A stretch of DNA of 48,829 nt from Gnetum montanum. Taxonomy: Eukaryota > Streptophyta > Gnetopsida > Gnetales > Gnetaceae. This document shows positions 44,891 through 48,829 of this stretch, piece after piece. Position 1 is the first letter of the stretch; each line of letters opens with the position of its first letter. A model generated the notes under the pieces. It ran no database searches and had not been told where the DNA came from. It worked only from the letters and a program-made list of their open reading frames with translations. The translations under genes and the position numbers were made by a program. The stretch spans positions 1 through 48,829 of the forward strand of contig MNCI01008621.1 in the NCBI GenBank assembly GCA_015680685.1. Direction: 5' to 3'.

Positions 44891-45320
44891 ACAAGTTACA
44901 CCCCATGCAACACTTACTAAATAAGGGGGTTAACTTCGAATGGACAACATAGTGCCAACAAGCCTTTGATGACTTAAAGAAAGAGCTTTTACATCTCCTG
45001 AAAGTTTATTCACCACAGAGGGATAAGCCTTTCTATATCTACCTTGCCACCTCAGACACATCTATTGTAGCACTATTATGCCAAAAAAGAGAAGATAGCT
45101 CTGAAATCCCAATCTACTACTTAAGCCACACATTAATAGCATATGAAGCTAAATACAATGAAGTGGAAAGGAATTGTCTCTCCCTAGTATTTTCACTAAA
45201 GAAGTGGAGACACTACTTGTTCCATAGCCAAGTAAACATCATATGAAAAGTAACATACTTTGGGCTATCACAAAAAACCTATATGAAAGTAGTAGGATAG
45301 CCTGATGGAAGGAAATAATA
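44890..45320 (+). pseudogene. Decayed gypsy RNase H of plus-strand element
   Basis: FYIYLATSDTSIVALLCQKR (45033-45092), then IPIYYLSHTLIAYEAKYNEV and KKWRHYLFHSQVNII (45200-45245). The first catalytic Asp is replaced (YLATSD), as in the minus copy and as known for Tat elements, where this domain serves only as a spacer. Stops follow at 45244-45320. Confidence 0.8.
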
Positions 45321-45870
45321 GTGGAATTCGATTTACACTATGTAGCCCAATCATCAATGAAAGGACAAGCGATAGCTACGCAGCTTGCAACCTCACCCGT
45401 TGACGATCAAGAAATCATAGAACAAGAATTCCCTAACGAACATGTTAGCAGTGTCAATTTTGTACCATGGCATTTCGAGGCCACTTTGCAGTTCGACGAT
45501 GCCTCAACCATGCGAGGTGGTAGTGCTTCCGTCGTCATTACGTTCCCCTCGGGGGACATGCAACCTTTTGCATACTTCTTTGCATTCCTTTGTACGAACA
45601 ATGTGGCTAAGTATAAAGGACTCCTTAGGGGCCTCTTAGCTACCTAGCAATTAAAGATTTGACATATGGCAGTCCGAGGAGACTCTCAACTTGTTTTCAA
45701 TCAAATCACTGAGGTCTATGCCTATAAAGCCTCACATTTACAGCCTTACTATGATTTGGCCAAAAACTTGTTAAAATAGTTCACTACAATAGATATCCAG
45801 CATGTGCCATGTGGTGAAAACACCATAGTTGATGCCTTAGCTATGCTAGCTTTAAACTTTCCACCACACC
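45321..45870 (+). pseudogene. Archaeal-type RNase H of plus-strand element
   Basis: Open frame 45321-45647 then broken. Motifs: FEATLQFDDASTMRGGSASV (first Asp kept), PFAYFFAFLCTNNVAKYKGL (usual A-E-Y is A-K-Y), VRGDSQLVFNQI (Asp kept), HVPCGENTIVDALAML (last Asp kept). This second RNase H marks the Tat lineage. The Glu-to-Lys change occurs in both elements here. It would remove RNA from the RNA/DNA hybrid during cDNA synthesis. Confidence 0.82.
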
Positions 45871-47195
45871 TGTTCGCTACCTTACATGCTTCGATAATAG
45901 AGTGCACAGACCCTATCATCCAAGCAATACACGTGGCCTCTGTAAGTGCTACCAATGCCCAAGAGAGGTATGCTAATGTGAAAGCCTACCTGCAGCATGG
46001 TGAACCCCCACATAGCTTGACATCCACCCAAAGGGATGTAATCTAAAAGAGAGCATGGTAGTATGTCCTTGTAGGAGATAATACCTTATGTAAGCACTCC
46101 TTTGATGGAATACTTCTATCTTACATTGGTGGGAAGGAAGCATAAAAAACTGTTAGTGAAGTCCATGAAGGACTATGTGGAGGACACATAGCTCCCAAGG
46201 CTATGGCAACTAAGATTAGATGCCTAGGGTATTACTGGCCTTGCATGGAATGAGATTTTTTTGCTAAATTCAAGATGTCTAACACATGCCAACGCCACAT
46301 AAATCTTATACATGTATCACCTACTAAGTTGCACCCCACGCAGATCACGTGGCCATTCCAACAATGCAGACTAGACATCATAGGACCCATAACACCTAAG
46401 TCTTCCATAGGGCATAGCTTCATCATTACAGCCACTGAGTACTTTACGAAGTGGGTAGAGGCTATCCCCCTTAGGAAAACTACATCTTAATAGGTTTGCC
46501 ACTTCATATTGGATAACATTGTAACAAGGTTTGGTCTTCCCATGACTATCGTGATGGACAATGGACCAAAGTTTAGTAGTGCGGAAACCATAACCTTTTG
46601 TAGCAACCTTGGCATTAAGCAATCTTTTTCTTTGTCATATTACCCACAGGCTAACGATTAAGCAGAAGCAATGAACAAGGTCATCATCAACTTGCTTAAG
46701 AAAATGCTTAGTGATAGCAAGAAATAGTGGCACGAGAAAATCCTCTATGTGTTGTGGGCCTACCGTACGATGTGTAGGATAGCTACAGGTAAGACCCCCT
46801 ATAGCCTAGTTTATGGATTTGAAGTAGTCTTACCTCTTGAATTGCAGATACCATCACTGTGGATGATCCTTTCCAATATCATGAATGAAGCCCAGAACAA
46901 CGACTCAAGGATCATCAATCTCGACTCCCTAGAGGAAGAGCGTGCACAAACACTGAGCCTTATTGAATGGTATCAGGACAAACAACGGCAAAAGCATCAT
47001 ATAGACCTACATCAACAGTTGATTAAAAATGGGGACCTAGTCCTCAAAGCTGTGCATGAACATGTAGACAATTTTTCAGCCAACTAGGAAGGTTCATTCA
47101 TAGTCAAAAAAGCCTACGAGAATGGAGCCTTCAAGCTAGCAGACATGGATGGAAAGGAGTTTGCAAATCTTATGAACCACTTATACATTTAACAT
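45871..47195 (+). pseudogene. Integrase of plus-strand Tat-like element
   Basis: The linker (AQERYANVKAYLQHG) leads to the zinc region [11 protein letters not shown] (46160-46195) and NTCQRH, where the first Cys of the C-x2-C pair is lost. Core: CRLDIIGPITPKSSIGHSFI (46365-46425), IVMDNGPKF (46545-46575), YYPQAND then AEAMNKVI (46640-46685). All three acidic positions (D, D, E) can be read. Then LWAYRTM, GKTPYSLVYGFEVVLPLE (46790-46845) and the C-terminal domain GDLVLKAVHEH, EGSFIVKKAYENGAFKLADM to 47190. Five or more stops. Confidence 0.87.
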
Positions 47196-47209
47196 AGAAG
47201 CAAGGTAAG

Positions 47210-47580
47210 CAACTAGTCCACTACGACTATAAACTAGCACCCATAGTTCGCTATGACTATAAACTGGCATCCATGGTCAACCATGATTGTAAACTAGCAC
47301 AAATAGTCCACCATGATTGTAAACTATCATAGAACATATGCTATGACGTTAAACTAGCATAGAAGGTCCACCATGACCTTAAACTAGCACATCCATCATC
47401 TGCTATGATGATAAACTAGCACAGCGGTCTATTCGGATCTTAAACTAGCACAATGGTCTGCTGGGACCTTAAACTAGCACAACAGTTTGCTAGGACCTTA
47501 AACTAGCACAACAGTCTACTAGGACCTTAAACCAGTACATCAAACGATCTACCAGAACCTTAAACTGGGTTTGTGGCACA
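47210..47580 (+). repeat. Repeat array C of plus-strand element
   Basis: About twelve units of 27-31 bases. The clearest (47430-47530) read ggtctgctgggacc then ttaaactagcacaa. Matches 7600-7865 of the other element. Starts right after the integrase frame. Confidence 0.9.
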
Positions 47581-48570
47581 ACATTCCAAACTCGCATCCA
47601 CCATCATTCAAACAAGTGAGCGTGCACAGTGCTGATGTGGGGTGGGGCATGGCAGTTTTAGAACATAGTTCACGATGACAAGGAAACACCCTCTAGAACA
47701 TATGCTACGCCACCACCCTTGACATCTTGCTAATCCTCTAGAGATATCATTGTACATCTTGCTAACCTTTCAAAGCTATTGCTACTGCAACTCATCGCCC
47801 GAGTAGTAGCTTCTGTTGTCAGCACTTGCTGTTGAAGTCCCAACACTATTGTGGTCTAACCACAAAGTTGCTACCCTCCAGCCCCTACCATGGTCCGAGC
47901 TCAACAAACATTCAGCTATTAAGCCTCTCTACTTATAGTTGAACTACACGATGTTTTCCTTGGGCGAGGACTCCTAAGAAGTCGCATCGCCACAACTCCT
48001 AGCCCCCTCGGCACTAGCCTTTTCAGTATGCCACTATCAGGACTGCTACTAGCCTTTCTACTTTGGACATCACATGTCTTAGCAACAATGCCTACCACTT
48101 TGGCAACATCTAAAGTAAGTAAGACCTTTGCCTAACTTTTCTTCATGGTTACATTTCGCTGGTCTGCTTTCTATTGCGCCTACAAGGTGCAAGCTGAGAT
48201 GGCGTCGGTCGAAGATGCGTTTCATTGGGAGGACAGGACACTTCAACATTCTGAGGTAACTGCTCTGACTAGATGAGCTACTTGGAAGTGCACATCCTAC
48301 GCTTCCTCATTACCCTTCATCATCTTGCTTCTTACACCTTCAGTTCCCCTTTTACACCTCCTTTACAAGCTTTCCCGATCCATGTAAAGCCCTCCCATGT
48401 GCTCAATAGCAAAGTCCATGATGCAGGTAATGCAACTCACCACATGGGAAGCATCTCTAGGCAAGTCAAAGCCCCACATGGATGTAACACAATTCATCCT
48501 GGGGAGGAAACACTTGTCCTACAACAAAAATGTTGTTTGCAAACAAATATAGCTAAGCAGCAAAAGAAAA
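47581..48570 (+). other. 3' region of plus-strand element
   Basis: Shared with the minus element at 47620-47720 (gtggggtggggcat, ctctagaacat) and at 48400-48525 (conserved block with two copies of ggatgtaacacaattcatcc-like sequence and frame KAPHGCNTIHPGEETLVL). No retroviral gene is recognised. Confidence 0.55.
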
Positions 48571-48583
48571 GTACACAAGCATA

Positions 48584-48829
48584 ACAGTGTTGGCACATTT
48601 TGGCCATTTAATGGAACAGGTTGGCATGATAAAACTGGTTAAAAGTTTTTGCAATTTGATAGTTGAAAAAGTTAATGGCAATTCCCAAAGGTGCCTATTT
48701 CCAGCTTGTCAGTCTTCAGGAGATGCACGAAACAAAAGAATATATAAAGTAAGATCCTGATGACACGGAAATTTCCATCGGTGACTCCTCTCGCATAGTT
48801 TCAGGACCAATTTCATCTTTCAGGGAATC
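48584..48829 (+). pseudogene. ABCB (P-glycoprotein type) transporter fragment, end of first nucleotide-binding domain
   Basis: From 48584 the frame reads TVLAH (usual V-A-H-R of the H-loop) and GMIKLV, then IVEK. After a small deletion and frame change it reads LMAIPKGAYFQLVSLQEMHE (48676-48735). GAY-x-QL-x-x-LQE is the usual close of the first ATP-binding domain in plant ABCB transporters, which export auxin and other molecules. A stop (TAA) follows EYIK, then a Ser-rich linker-like stretch runs to the window edge. It sits where the retroelement's own 3' sequence was expected, so it is either host DNA beyond a truncated element or a captured piece. It is partial and probably dead. Confidence 0.5.

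Larger units (their letters stand above)
31971..48570 (+). mobile_element. Second giant Tat/Ogre-like element, 3' end not resolved
   Basis: 5' LTR 31971-33830, primer site 33836, gag from 34130, protease, array A, antisense spliced gene, array B, RT, two RNase H domains, integrase, array C and 3' region. Homologous throughout to the minus-strand element but well diverged. The last convincing homology ends near 48560. By comparison the 3' LTR should begin near 49.1 kb, outside the window. The sequence from 48584 instead looks like a host ABCB gene, so the end may be truncated. The putative target sequence before the LTR is cctac (31966-31970). Confidence 0.85.

Noticed and set aside
47581-48829. 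3' LTR of the plus-strand giant element
   Set aside because: No TGAAACACC start or LTR-like U3 sequence is found; by comparison it should lie beyond the window.

Overview
The window looks like heterochromatic, repeat-rich nuclear DNA of a seed plant. Huge, old LTR retrotransposons, spliced plant-type genes and long intergenic spacing point that way. A gymnosperm is my best guess, but no single feature proves it. No bacterial operons, rRNA genes or CRISPR arrays were seen. Nearly every reading frame is broken by stops and frameshifts, many of them TAG or TGA where CAG, CGA or TGG is expected. This is the usual C-to-T decay of methylated repeats.

Layout. (1) 1-4127 is an old host locus on the minus strand: an LRR receptor kinase ectodomain pseudogene that stops just after its membrane segment, a LINE-like remnant where the kinase should be, and a 2-oxoglutarate dioxygenase first-exon fragment joined directly upstream of the LRR part. 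(2) 4133-31499 is one giant minus-strand Ty3/gypsy element of the Tat/Ogre type. It has 1.9-kb LTRs at 4133-6037 and 29604-31499 and an exact 5-bp target duplication (acacc). (3) Nested inside it is a complete plus-strand Athila-like element, 15068-25158. It has 864-bp LTRs, a tRNA-Asp-type primer site, a purine tract and a 4/5-matching target duplication. (4) 31505-31970 is a short host spacer. (5) From 31971 a second Tat/Ogre-like element, related to the first, runs on the plus strand to about 48570. Its 5' LTR is 31971-33830 and its 3' LTR is not in the window. (6) 48584-48829 resembles the end of the first nucleotide-binding domain of a plant ABCB transporter.

The most notable content is shared by the two Tat-like elements. 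Between protease and reverse transcriptase, each carries a long gene on the opposite strand to gag-pol. It has its own TATA box and start codon, and several introns at matching positions. The plus-element copy is complement 43003-38364. The minus-element copy starts at 11974 and runs to about 26450, and is the gene the nested Athila element landed in. I do not recognise the encoded protein. The cassette is flanked on both sides by a tandem repeat family (GGTC..GACC stem plus TTAAACTAG), which also forms a third array after integrase. Both copies also have an extra archaeal-type RNase H in which the expected catalytic Glu is Lys. The element plan is therefore: LTR, PBS, gag, protease, array, antisense spliced gene, array, RT, decayed RNase H, extra RNase H, integrase, array, long 3' region, purine tract, LTR.
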